From Phanerodontia chrysosporium (lineage: Eukaryota > Basidiomycota > Agaricomycetes > Polyporales > Phanerochaetaceae), in the NCBI GenBank assembly GCA_001910725.1, contig MJGA01000004.1, positions 1,860,001 through 1,924,000 on the forward strand: 64,000 bases of DNA, given 5' to 3'. The notes below the pieces were generated by a model. The model did not search any database. It saw nothing but the letters and a program-made list of their open reading frames with translations, and had not been told where the DNA came from. Below are positions 50,549-59,123 of the stretch, in pieces (position 1 is the stretch's first letter; the number at the start of each line of letters is the position of its first letter). The translations under genes and the position numbers were made by a program.

Positions 50549-51072
50549 TGTCAAAGTAAACCCCGCTACTTACCTTAGTAGCTTTGGTGGGGTGAGACTT
50601 GACTGCGAGAGTGAAGTAGTGGTAGACGAGGTAGATGATGCTGGGGACTTAAGCCCAGCAGAGCCCGGTATATATACATGAAGGGGAGGACCCCTGGTAC
50701 TACCCGAGACCCTTGATACTGTCCATCACATGCGCGATGGCGTGCTGATGGTGCGATACTTGCCAAGACACTCCGGGCTCGGCGAAGTCTAAAGCCGAGT
50801 ACCGGATGTGTCCGGAACCTTCTACGCTATTCTAGAATACACTACCCGGACCCTGGGTCCGGCTACCTACTATACCCTTGTACCGGAGCGTCTACATCAT
50901 AGATAAGATAAAGATAAGATCCTCACATGACTCTGAGTCCTTTCCCAGCACGTGACCAACACGTGACCGCGTTCTGACGCGTGCCTGTCCTAACCCTAGT
51001 CCATAACCCTAACCCCAGCGCCTACTGGGCGCTTACGAGAATAAAACCGTAGGGAATTAGAAAACTGTGACA
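50549..51072 (-). repeat. Left (3') LTR, 524 bp
   Basis: Same sequence as 58595-59118 by inspection. In element orientation U3 comes first: two telomere-like TTAGGG motifs, two CACGTG E-boxes (50949-50954 and 50960-50965), three GATAAG/GATAA motifs on the opposite strand (50902-50919), a TATA box (50669-50676), then the predicted transcript start at 50642. Confidence 0.97.
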
Positions 51073-51086
51073 GTACCCCCTCTTCA
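51073..51086 (-). promoter_or_regulatory. Polypurine tract of the retrotransposon
   Basis: Immediately inside the 3' LTR the element strand reads GAAGAGGGGG then TAC, the expected plus-strand primer site. Three non-purine-tract bases lie between it and the LTR. Confidence 0.7.
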
Positions 51087-51112
51087 GATTCGAACTCCCG
51101 AGAGAAGACTTT

Positions 51113-54100
51113 TTATTTTCCAGTGGATCCAAACCCGCCTGAACCACGATCGGTTGACTGTAGTGTCTCGACAACTTCTATGTCGGCATCGGCAACTTTC
51201 TCCAGGATCAATTGAGCCGCCCTATCTCCAGTCGTGACTGTGAAGTCACTGTCGCTTGTGTTAAGGAGTAGTATTTTGACGATACCCGTGTAGTCCCGGT
51301 CGATAACGCCTGCGCCGACATGAATGCCTTTGAGTGCAAGTCCTGATCGTGGTGCAATCCGTCCGTAGGTTCCAGTTGGAACTCGGATGTGAATGCCAGT
51401 GCTGATGAGTTTGCGGTCTCCTGCCGGAATTGTCGCGTCTTCTGCTGCATACAGGTCCCAGCCTGCTGCCTCGGTGGTGCTCTTGGATGGTGTTTTTCCA
51501 CCATCTAGAACGATCTGAAGGGTTTCCTCTTCATCGAGTTCTAAACCGTCTGTTTCCATAGGTGCTTCTTCGTTCCGAACGCGCCAAAATTCCGCGATCT
51601 TCTCTTTAGCACCTTCCAGATTACTCTCTGGTTCCCATTTGTCTTCTTCTGGCCCATAACCCTTCCATCGAACCATGTACCAGTTTCGTTTCCTGACACG
51701 CCCGGTAGTTTTGTGGTTGAGAATTTTCTCGACCTCGTACTCGAGCTCTCCGTCATGAACTTCTGGCTCTGGCGGTGCGGCTCGTTGGCCGACGATGGAG
51801 GGTGTAGAATAGGGGATTAATTTACTAGCGTGGAACACCGGGTGATATGCCCTGTATTGTGGAGGCAGTTTCACCTTGAAGGTTACTTTGGATAGTTGTT
51901 CGATGATTTCGAACGGTCCTAGGTACCTCGGTGTCAGCGTGCGTTGAGTGGTTTGGTAATCCTTTGAATTCAGCAAGACTTTGTCGCCGACTTTAAACGG
52001 CACTTCTTGCTTGTTCTGGTCGTAATACCACTTCATACGGTCCGCTGCTAGTTGTAGGGCTGCTTTGGCCTTGTCTTGGGCGTCTTGCCTAAGTCTGAAT
52101 ATCTCGTTCAAGTCTTTGCTTTTGGGTTGCTTGTCGAGAGTTGGTCCTGCCCGTGGGTGTCTACCATATTCTAGAAAGAACGGCGTGTCCTTTGTACTTT
52201 CATGTGCTGCATTGTTGTAGGCGAATTCTGCGGTGGGCAGATAATCGACCCAGTCTTCGTGATTGACATTATCAGCGAAGCAGCGTAGGTACTGTTCTAG
52301 AACTTGATTTACTCGTTCTGTTTGACCGTCTGTCTGAGGGTGGTATGCCGTAGACATCGCTGACTCGATACCGAGTAGCTTACACCATTCTTGAAAGAGT
52401 TCCGCCGCGAATTGAGTTCCTCTGTCTGAGATTATTTGCAAAGGTAGTCCGTGGATAGGGTAAATTCTATCCATCAGGATCTTTGCGAGGTCTTTAGCAG
52501 AGAATTTGTTCGTTATCGCAAAGAAACGTGCTCTCTTGGTGAGTCGGCATACAACGACTAGAATGGCATCCTTTCCTCTTGACGGCATCAACTGAGTAAT
52601 CAAGTCGATGGTAATAACTTCCCAAGGTCCATTAGGTACCTTGTTGGGCATGAGTTGTCCGTAGGTCTGCTGTGTGCGATTCTTCATTCGCTGACACGTG
52701 TCGCAACCTGTGACGTATTTCTTGACGAAGACAGACATTCCCGGCCACCAATAGTTTCGGGAGACAAGTTCGTAGGTCTTCCATCTGCCTGGATGTCCGG
52801 CTGATGGGTGGTCGTGGTGCATTTGGACTACTCGTCGTCGTAAGTCCTCATTCTCATCCTTTGGTATGTAGATATGTCCCCGGAAGAGTAGCAATCCATT
52901 CTCAAAGTTCCATTCCTCTAACGGTTTCTTGAACTCGCGTGGGCCTGATTTGAGTAACGATTGATAGTTCTTGGTGACTTCGTCGGATAACAGAGCCTTC
53001 TTGACCTCTTGGAGCAGTAAATTGTCGTTTACTGGAGCGTCATGGGAGGCGTCGATCGCGCAGACTTCGAGCAGATTGGCGAAAAATTCTGGCTTCAGAA
53101 GAATATGGTCGCGATTATCGAGTTCTACCCCCTCTTCATGATCTGGTCTCCTGGACAGAGGGTCTTCAGCTTCCATTGTTTTACCCGGCTTGTGGTGTAG
53201 TGTGAAATGGAATCTTGTTAGGTATAATGCCCAACGAGCTTGACGACGAGACAATTTCTGGGCCTGCTTGAAATAAGTCAGGTTTTGGTGGTCTGACCAT
53301 ATCTCGAATTTCTCCGGATGTCCCTCTAGATAGTGCCTATACTCTTCTAACCCGCGGATTATGGCCAACATCTCCTTGTCGTATATCTCATAGTTCCTTT
53401 CGTGAACATTGAGTGACTTGGAGTGGAAGGCTACCGGATGGTAAAGCTTATCGTTTGGGTCGAGTTGTGACAGAACCGAGCCGATCGCGAAGTCACTCGC
53501 GTCGGTAGAGAGCCTGAACGGATTAACGTCGTCCGGAATTCGTAGAATTGGTGCAGAAGTGAACGCCTTTTTCAGGTCGTCAAATGCCTTCTGCTGGTCG
53601 GGACCCCATTCCCATGGTTGATCCTTCTTGGTGAGTACCGTGAGTGACTTCGTGATCTTCGCAAAGTCTTTAATGAACCTGCGATAGAAATTCGCGAATC
53701 CAAGGAATGCCTGAACGTGCTTGACCTTGGTCGGTATGGGCCACTCCGTTACGCCTGTGACTTTAGCAGGGTCCATTTCCACATGATTCTTGGATATAAT
53801 CATGCCGAGATAGGCGAGCTTGTCCTTCTCGAATAGACACTTTTCTGCCTTTGCGAAGAGGTCGTTGTCTTCCAGTCGCTGCAACACTTCGTGTACGATC
53901 TTTCGATGTTCCTCGCGGTCGTTGCCGAAGATGAGGATATCGTCGAGGTAGACCATAACCTTTCCTTGACGGATAAGGTCTTCGAAAATGTTGTTCATCA
54001 TATTCTGAAATGTTGCTGGTGCGTTTGCGAATCCAAAGTACATAACTTTGGCCTGGAATAAACCGTCCTTGGTTACAAAAGCCGTTTTCCACTCGTCACC

Positions 54101-55264
54101 TTCTTTGATGCGGACATTGTTATATCCCCATCGAAGGTCGATCTTTGTGAATATCGACGCCTGAGACAGTGCGTCGATTAAGTCGGTGATGCGAGGGATA
54201 GGATAACGGTTTTTCTTTGTAATTCCATTCAAGGGGCGGTAATCCATGCAAGGTCGCAAACTACCATCGGCCTTCTTTACGAAAAAGAATGATGCAGCGA
54301 TGGGTGACTTCGACTCTTCTATGTAGCCTTTTCGGCGTTCCTCACGAATCCACTCGTCGAAAGACGAGCGTTGTCTCTGGTCTAGTGGGTACACCTTTCC
54401 GATTGGGGGCAGCTTAGCTCCTTCCTCAAATTCGATGGCATGATCCCATGGTTTGTGGGTGGGCATGCGTTCAGACTTGGTTTTACTGAAAACGCTTTCG
54501 AATTTGTGGACCCAACTCGGTACCTGTGATTTCCATTGCGAGGTGTCAACTGTATCGTCATCATCCTTTTCCAGGATGTCAGCAACAGCCTCGGCTTGCG
54601 TTCGTTCCTCTGGGTTACTGAAATCAACCCAGTTGATGTGGTGGGGAATATCCTCTTCTCCAATATCGTCCAGTGAGGATTCCCAAGGTTGCTCTGGTTC
54701 GAGCTCTGCCAGCTCCTCGTCATTGCCGATCTCAATGTCGAGGGCTTGGACTTTCTGTGCCATGCTGGAGACTTTGCATGATTCAGGACATCTGGTGAAC
54801 TCCCAATTGCCTTTTGCCCAGTCGATTTCTGGGTTATGCCGGTGTAGGAACTTGTACCCTATATACATGTCTTTGTCGTGCAAATCCGTCACGAGCAAGT
54901 ACTGGGTATGTTTGTGCGTTCCAATTTCCAAGTAGGCTCGCAGGGCGTGAGTGATTCGTCCTGCTTTATTGATCGTTCCATCCGCATTTTTTACTTCATA
55001 CGGATTTGCCAACTTAATAGTTACCAGATTGTTCTTTTCGACGAAGCTGTGATTGATGAAACTCGTCGTGGCGCCTGAATCAACCAGGGCTTCTGCCTGC
55101 GCTTTTTTACCATACACCCACAGAGTAATAGGAAGTTTGAACGATAATGATTTATTACGCGAGACGTTCAATACATCAATATCAATTACTCTATCTACAT
55201 CCAGTGTAGACTCGGCCGTGGGTACATGATCAGCGTTATTAACCTGTAGGACGCAGGGATCCAC
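51113..55264 (-). CDS. pol: Pol polyprotein: protease, RT, RNase H, integrase, chromodomain, dUTPase
   Basis: 1,383 codons, uninterrupted. Order with rough residues: aspartic protease DSGATTSFI at 62-70; RT from about 290 to 450 with YLDD at 439-442; RNase H with LSTDASDFAIGSVLS; integrase zinc finger (HHDHPSAGH ... CDTCQRMK), DDE core (TIDLI, ISDRGTQFAAELF, TAYHPQTDGQTERVNQ); GPY-like module (LTPRYLGPFEIIE); chromodomain EYEVEKILNHKTTG ... YMVRWKGYGPEEDKWEP; and from about 1245 a dUTPase with all five motifs (AAGWDLYAAED, PRSGLALK, GVIDRDYTGIVK, GDRAAQLIL, RGSGGFGSTGK). There is no ATG near the start: the frame opens at 55294 and the listed boundary is a GTG, so it must be reached from gag by frameshift, splicing or similar. 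Codons lie in a different phase from gag. Confidence 0.97.
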   Translation of the reverse strand: MDPCVLQVNNADHVPTAESTLDVDRVIDIDVLNVSRNKSLSFKLPITLWVYGKKAQAEALVDSGATTSFINHSFVEKNNLVTIKLANPYEVKNADGTINKAGRITHALRAYLEIGTHKHTQYLLVTDLHDKDMYIGYKFLHRHNPEIDWAKGNWEFTRCPESCKVSSMAQKVQALDIEIGNDEELAELEPEQPWESSLDDIGEEDIPHHINWVDFSNPEERTQAEAVADILEKDDDDTVDTSQWKSQVPSWVHKFESVFSKTKSERMPTHKPWDHAIEFEEGAKLPPIGKVYPLDQRQRSSFDEWIREERRKGYIEESKSPIAASFFFVKKADGSLRPCMDYRPLNGITKKNRYPIPRITDLIDALSQASIFTKIDLRWGYNNVRIKEGDEWKTAFVTKDGLFQAKVMYFGFANAPATFQNMMNNIFEDLIRQGKVMVYLDDILIFGNDREEHRKIVHEVLQRLEDNDLFAKAEKCLFEKDKLAYLGMIISKNHVEMDPAKVTGVTEWPIPTKVKHVQAFLGFANFYRRFIKDFAKITKSLTVLTKKDQPWEWGPDQQKAFDDLKKAFTSAPILRIPDDVNPFRLSTDASDFAIGSVLSQLDPNDKLYHPVAFHSKSLNVHERNYEIYDKEMLAIIRGLEEYRHYLEGHPEKFEIWSDHQNLTYFKQAQKLSRRQARWALYLTRFHFTLHHKPGKTMEAEDPLSRRPDHEEGVELDNRDHILLKPEFFANLLEVCAIDASHDAPVNDNLLLQEVKKALLSDEVTKNYQSLLKSGPREFKKPLEEWNFENGLLLFRGHIYIPKDENEDLRRRVVQMHHDHPSAGHPGRWKTYELVSRNYWWPGMSVFVKKYVTGCDTCQRMKNRTQQTYGQLMPNKVPNGPWEVITIDLITQLMPSRGKDAILVVVCRLTKRARFFAITNKFSAKDLAKILMDRIYPIHGLPLQIISDRGTQFAAELFQEWCKLLGIESAMSTAYHPQTDGQTERVNQVLEQYLRCFADNVNHEDWVDYLPTAEFAYNNAAHESTKDTPFFLEYGRHPRAGPTLDKQPKSKDLNEIFRLRQDAQDKAKAALQLAADRMKWYYDQNKQEVPFKVGDKVLLNSKDYQTTQRTLTPRYLGPFEIIEQLSKVTFKVKLPPQYRAYHPVFHASKLIPYSTPSIVGQRAAPPEPEVHDGELEYEVEKILNHKTTGRVRKRNWYMVRWKGYGPEEDKWEPESNLEGAKEKIAEFWRVRNEEAPMETDGLELDEEETLQIVLDGGKTPSKSTTEAAGWDLYAAEDATIPAGDRKLISTGIHIRVPTGTYGRIAPRSGLALKGIHVGAGVIDRDYTGIVKILLLNTSDSDFTVTTGDRAAQLILEKVADADIEVVETLQSTDRGSGGFGSTGK

Positions 55265-55328
55265 TACAGGTCGTTGAGAAAATCCACTTTCCGGTCAGAC
55301 GATTTCGCGTATTTAGCAGCTCGGGCCC

Positions 55329-56828
55329 TCATACGTGCACGCCTAGCTTCCCGCTCATCAACGGGTTCCTGGGGGGAGTCTGTTTCAACTCCTTCTCGTC
55401 CTCCTCCGTCCATTCGTGGATATGGGCCGCATTGATGACGACTTCGTCGTCGGCCTCGAGTCCCGCGATCTCCTTCTCCAATTCGGCCATCCTGGCCTTC
55501 GCTTGATTGAAGGAGTTCTTCTTGGCGGCGATTGCCGCTGCGTTCTTGCCTTTTCCTTGATTATTACTCCCCCCGCTCGAGGAGGAGGCCTTGCCGTTGT
55601 TGTTGTTACCAGAGGACTGTTGCGGCTTTTGGTCCTTGAGCGAGAAGCAGTCCGAAGTCACGTGCGTTTTAGCACGCGCGAACTTCTTCAGCTCGGTGCA
55701 AATGGCGCAGGGAGTGGAAACCTTCTTGGCTTCCTGAGAATTCGCCTGTTGTTTCCCCTTGCCTTTGCCCTTGCCTGTCTGAGCCGCGCTGATGTCCATA
55801 GCGTTCGGGTCCGGTGTAGAACCCGAGCCGTGCGAGTTTCCCTTGCTGAAGATGTGCGTCGCTGCGCGGTCGGGGTAGAGTTCCTTGTATGCCTCAACGA
55901 GATACGTCATGAATTCCGACGCAGTTGTAGGCCAACTCGAGCGACCGCGACCCAGCACGAAGATGCCCAGCTTCTCCTCGACGTTGTCGTACAGCTTGTT
56001 AATCATATGCGCGTCCGTGAACGGCTTGCTGCTGTTGTCGAGGAGTACCTTGAAGCGAACCGAGTAGTCGATGATATCCTTCTGAAGGGCCGACTTGTCG
56101 TTGAGTAGCTTCTCGAGGTCCTTCGTTGCCGTGCGCGTAACATCCTTTTGACCGTAAACCGTCTGGAGACTAGCCCAGAAACTGTCGACCGAGCCCATGT
56201 CCTCGCCCCTGGCGTTCTTGTCCAACAGTGGTTGCATCAGCTTCAGGGCCGGTTCACGCAACAGGGACAACGCATTGACGATGCGCTGTTTGTCCGTTGT
56301 GATGCCCTGGGTGCTGTTCCAAAGTTCGACCAGATTTTTCCATTCCTCAAACTTCGTCGTATTCTTCTCGCCTGAGAAGAGCGGCGGTTGGGCGGACTTG
56401 GGGCGAGCAGGTGCGCCACCTCCTGAACCGATACCGGCTGGGAGGGCGTTCAACTGTTTGATCGCATTGTCTGCGACCCCCTTGACGCTTTCCAGCGCGG
56501 CTTCCTGGACATAGGTGATTTTCTGGGTTTCGACCAGCTCTTCGCGGACTTCGTCCACCTTCTCCAGAATCGTCGTCATAGCCCCGTTAAAAATATTGAG
56601 GAACCCATCGAATAGGTGCCTCACGTGGGCCTCGTTCTGACGGGAGGCTTCGACAACCCCCGCGTAGATCGATTCTTGAATGAAAATCCTTTGGTTCTGC
56701 GATATCTCCTCTGGTGCTGCGACCGAGGAGATTGCCTGAACCGTGGTCTCGTGCGAGAGCTGAATATTGTCCGAGGACAAGTTGATTTCGGTCCAGTTGA
56801 TTTGTGCGATTTGATCAGCGTCGGCCAT
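55329..56828 (-). CDS. gag: Gag-like protein of the retrotransposon
   Basis: 499 codons from MADADQIAQINWTEIN. Coiled-coil-like N-terminus, then a Ty3-type capsid segment (PPLFSGEKNTTKFEEWKNLVE ... FWASLQTVYGQKD). The C-terminal third is Gly/Ser/Lys-rich with an atypical knuckle CAIC-x10-H-x4-C (CAICTELKKFARAKTHVTSDC). The frame ends at 55329, but the -1 frame just upstream is also coding-like and runs to a TAG at 55264-55266, overlapping the pol frame; so the true gag end is uncertain. Confidence 0.88.
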   Translation of the reverse strand: MADADQIAQINWTEINLSSDNIQLSHETTVQAISSVAAPEEISQNQRIFIQESIYAGVVEASRQNEAHVRHLFDGFLNIFNGAMTTILEKVDEVREELVETQKITYVQEAALESVKGVADNAIKQLNALPAGIGSGGGAPARPKSAQPPLFSGEKNTTKFEEWKNLVELWNSTQGITTDKQRIVNALSLLREPALKLMQPLLDKNARGEDMGSVDSFWASLQTVYGQKDVTRTATKDLEKLLNDKSALQKDIIDYSVRFKVLLDNSSKPFTDAHMINKLYDNVEEKLGIFVLGRGRSSWPTTASEFMTYLVEAYKELYPDRAATHIFSKGNSHGSGSTPDPNAMDISAAQTGKGKGKGKQQANSQEAKKVSTPCAICTELKKFARAKTHVTSDCFSLKDQKPQQSSGNNNNGKASSSSGGSNNQGKGKNAAAIAAKKNSFNQAKARMAELEKEIAGLEADDEVVINAAHIHEWTEEDEKELKQTPPRNPLMSGKLGVHV

Positions 56829-56961
56829 TGTTTCTTAGTCAAAATGTATATTAGTACAAATTCTTTCCACTTTTACAGTTGGAAAGTAAGGAAAACTCTT
56901 ATGTATCACACAGAAGTTCAGTGTCAGGTGGAGTTTTTATTACATCGGGTTACAGGTGGAT

Positions 56962-57747
56962 TTAGTATTCGAATGAGATATTGAGAGCGACGAGCTCCCT
57001 TGCGATCTCTACATATCGAGTACTAAAATTTTCGAAGGATACATATTTTATTTTCTTTAGATCCCTCGTAATCCACCTGTAGTGCTTTCCCTTCAACTTC
57101 TTTCTCCCCTTGTTCTCGTCGAAGTGGTCGTATAGGTCTTCGAAGTCGACGAGCAACTTCGAGACTTCGTCGCCTAGCTCCTTGTCGACCTTGTCGATGT
57201 CGACGAGGTGGTCGCTGAGCGGTACCAAACGAAGGTTTACCGCGTTGAACAAATTCATCATCTCTTTTGTTCGATCGATGATGTGCGACTTCTGTATACG
57301 ACCTGCTTCTTTCGGGACCTTGCCTTGCATATCGCCGTCGTTCCCGTATGTCTCCTCGACCTCTTCTTGAGACAGGTGCTGAGGGGGGCCCAGGCGACTC
57401 AGGAGTGAGGGAGCCGGATTCGAAATCCGGTCCTCGAGACGCTTGCGCGCCTTCATCTTCATGATGAGCCTGGAGGCCTGTTCGAGCGCCCAGAGGCGTT
57501 CCTCGAACTCCTCGTTGATGCGGTCCTGCTCGGCCTTCGGGACGGGGCGGGTGACGGTGCGACGGTTACGCTCGCGCTGGAGGAGATACTTCTCGCGCTG
57601 TTTGGGGCGCTCGATCTCGGCCAGCTTCTCCTTGACCTCCTCGTAGACCTTTTCCTGGGTCTCCTTGCGAAGCGAAATACGCTCGGCAAGGGAGGGGTAG
57701 GGGGCGGCGGCGTTGCGGGCAATGATGGTCTTGTTGTAGAACTTCAT
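56962..57747 (-). CDS. Extra ORF ahead of gag, unknown function
   Basis: 261 codons from an ATG, on the element's coding strand between the leader and gag. The product is highly charged and helical (KEKLAEIERPKQREKYLLQR, LEQASRLIMKMKARKRLED), with a short PSLLSRLGPP segment and an acidic middle. No domain recognised. Such an ORF is not part of the standard gag-pol plan. A gtaaaa...cacacag pair spanning 57748-57782 could be a 35-nt intron ending directly at its ATG. It could be a captured gene, a second capsid-like protein or a regulator; nothing in the sequence decides. Confidence 0.7.
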   Translation of the reverse strand: MKFYNKTIIARNAAAPYPSLAERISLRKETQEKVYEEVKEKLAEIERPKQREKYLLQRERNRRTVTRPVPKAEQDRINEEFEERLWALEQASRLIMKMKARKRLEDRISNPAPSLLSRLGPPQHLSQEEVEETYGNDGDMQGKVPKEAGRIQKSHIIDRTKEMMNLFNAVNLRLVPLSDHLVDIDKVDKELGDEVSKLLVDFEDLYDHFDENKGRKKLKGKHYRWITRDLKKIKYVSFENFSTRYVEIARELVALNISFEY

Positions 57748-58581
57748 CTGTGTGATAACATAATCAACCAGCGTCCTTTTACAGGTACGGCTTATGGAAG
57801 GAAAAGTGCTCAGAAAATGAGGGTTACCAGCCCTCTCTTGCTGCGGTTCGAATCTTGATGCGCGCGCATTCGTGGGTAGAGTCGTTTACGGCATGCCATT
57901 ATCTCTCTGCACATGCGCGATGGGGGAGTTTCAGATCTCAGTCGGGTTTCCACACCCGCTGCAAATGGTTTGTCGTGCCTTACAGCTACGATCTCCACGG
58001 ACTTCCTAGATGCTAGCGTCTTACCGCTTGTCATCCAGTACCGGGGATGCGGTCACCTTGCGGTGGACTCAACACCCCACGCGTCGCGTGGCCACTTACG
58101 CCTGTGGATCGGCAAGGAGATTCCCATGCTGTATTGCACAGCCCGCCCACGTGGTCGCACTCCTGGCGCCACGTGTCCAACGGTGGGTCTCAACATGTCA
58201 AGCCCCTTGTCAGGTGGCCCAACGTATCCCCCAGATCCCAAGTCGTTTAGGTCTCCGGACAGGCCGAGCACAGCATCGCCTATTACAGGTCGAAGTGCGC
58301 TGCGAACCCGCCAACACAAACATCACTCGCGATAATTCGACGAGTAATGCCCATGCGACCCCATGGCCGACGACGTACAGCCCCCTTTTACAGGTGGACC
58401 TCAGTCGCCAGCCCCACGAATGATAACTACCCCTATTACAGGTGGTAGTCGCGCATCGAAGAAACGAACCTGCGAACGCAAGATTATGAGTAGTAAAGGT
58501 GCCGACGTCGCCGGCAACGACGTCGAGCATGCTGCGCACGACGATCAAGCCCTTAAGGCCGACGTCGACGCGAAGGGGTAT
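57748..58581 (-). other. Retrotransposon 5' leader with repeated ACCTGTAA motifs
   Basis: About 830 bp between the primer site and the extra ORF. No convincing protein. Element-strand ACCTGTAA recurs at 58436-58443, 58388-58395, 58283-58290 and 57779-57786, with a further copy before gag at 56950-56957; most are followed by A/TAGG. Might be splice donors or RNA-binding (packaging) sites. Confidence 0.5.
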
Positions 58582-58592
58582 AGCATCATCTA
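58582..58592 (-). promoter_or_regulatory. Primer-binding site, self-priming type
   Basis: Two bases inside the 5' LTR the element strand reads TAGATGATGCT, with no TGG start as for a tRNA primer. It is an exact 11-nt reverse complement of AGCATCATCTA in the LTR (58678-58688), which lies about 30 bp after a TATA box and so is the predicted 5' end of the transcript. This is the Tf1/sushi self-priming arrangement. Confidence 0.8.
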
Positions 58593-58594
58593 AA

Positions 58595-59118
58595 TGTCAA
58601 AGTAAACCCCGCTACTTACCTTAGTAGCTTTGGTGGGGTGAGACTTGACTGCGAGAGTGAAGTAGTGGTAGACGAGGTAGATGATGCTGGGGACTTAAGC
58701 CCAGCAGAGCCCGGTATATATACATGAAGGGGAGGACCCCTGGTACTACCCGAGACCCTTGATACTGTCCATCACATGCGCGATGGCGTGCTGATGGTGC
58801 GATACTTGCCAAGACACTCCGGGCTCGGCGAAGTCTAAAGCCGAGTACCGGATGTGTCCGGAACCTTCTACGCTATTCTAGAATACACTACCCGGACCCT
58901 GGGTCCGGCTACCTACTATACCCTTGTACCGGAGCGTCTACATCATAGATAAGATAAAGATAAGATCCTCACATGACTCTGAGTCCTTTCCCAGCACGTG
59001 ACCAACACGTGACCGCGTTCTGACGCGTGCCTGTCCTAACCCTAGTCCATAACCCTAACCCCAGCGCCTACTGGGCGCTTACGAGAATAAAACCGTAGGG
59101 AATTAGAAAACTGTGACA
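58595..59118 (-). repeat. Right (5') LTR, 524 bp
   Basis: Promoter LTR of the element. Reads the same as the left LTR over its whole length. Contains the U3 GATA and E-box motifs, a TATA box and the predicted transcript start. Confidence 0.97.
58715..58722 (-). promoter_or_regulatory. TATA box of the retrotransposon promoter
   Basis: TATATATA in the 5' LTR, placed at -34 to -27 relative to the A at 58688 that begins the 11-nt segment complementary to the primer site. Confidence 0.75.
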
Positions 59119-59123
59119 GGTAT
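59119..59123. repeat. Target-site duplication, right copy (GGTAT)
   Basis: Follows the 5' LTR directly and matches 50544-50548. Confidence 0.95.

Larger units (their letters stand above)
50549..59118 (-). mobile_element. Complete Ty3/gypsy LTR retrotransposon (chromovirus, dUTPase-bearing), 8,570 bp
   Basis: Full-length element on the minus strand: 524-bp LTRs at both ends (TGTCA...TGACA), 5-bp target duplication, a gag frame, an intact pol frame (protease, RT, RNase H, integrase, chromodomain, dUTPase), an extra ORF before gag, a primer site and a polypurine tract. The two LTRs read as identical, which implies a recent insertion. It splits a coding exon of the methyltransferase gene; removing it with one GGTAT copy restores an uninterrupted frame across the junction. 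Domain order places the integrase after RT, as in Ty3/gypsy; the chromodomain marks it as a chromovirus. dUTPase-carrying members have been reported, from memory, in Phanerochaete. Confidence 0.97.

Noticed and set aside
50575..50766. 63-codon frame present in both LTRs
   Set aside because: Duplicated because the LTRs are duplicated; overlaps TATA and transcript start, no motif.
50991..51016. Telomere or telomere-repeat array
   Set aside because: Only two TTAGGG-type units, inside an LTR; not an array.
57830..57865. tRNA-like GGTTCGAATC segment in the element leader (a similar TTCGAATC near 51083)
   Set aside because: No acceptor, D-arm or anticodon stem could be paired around it.
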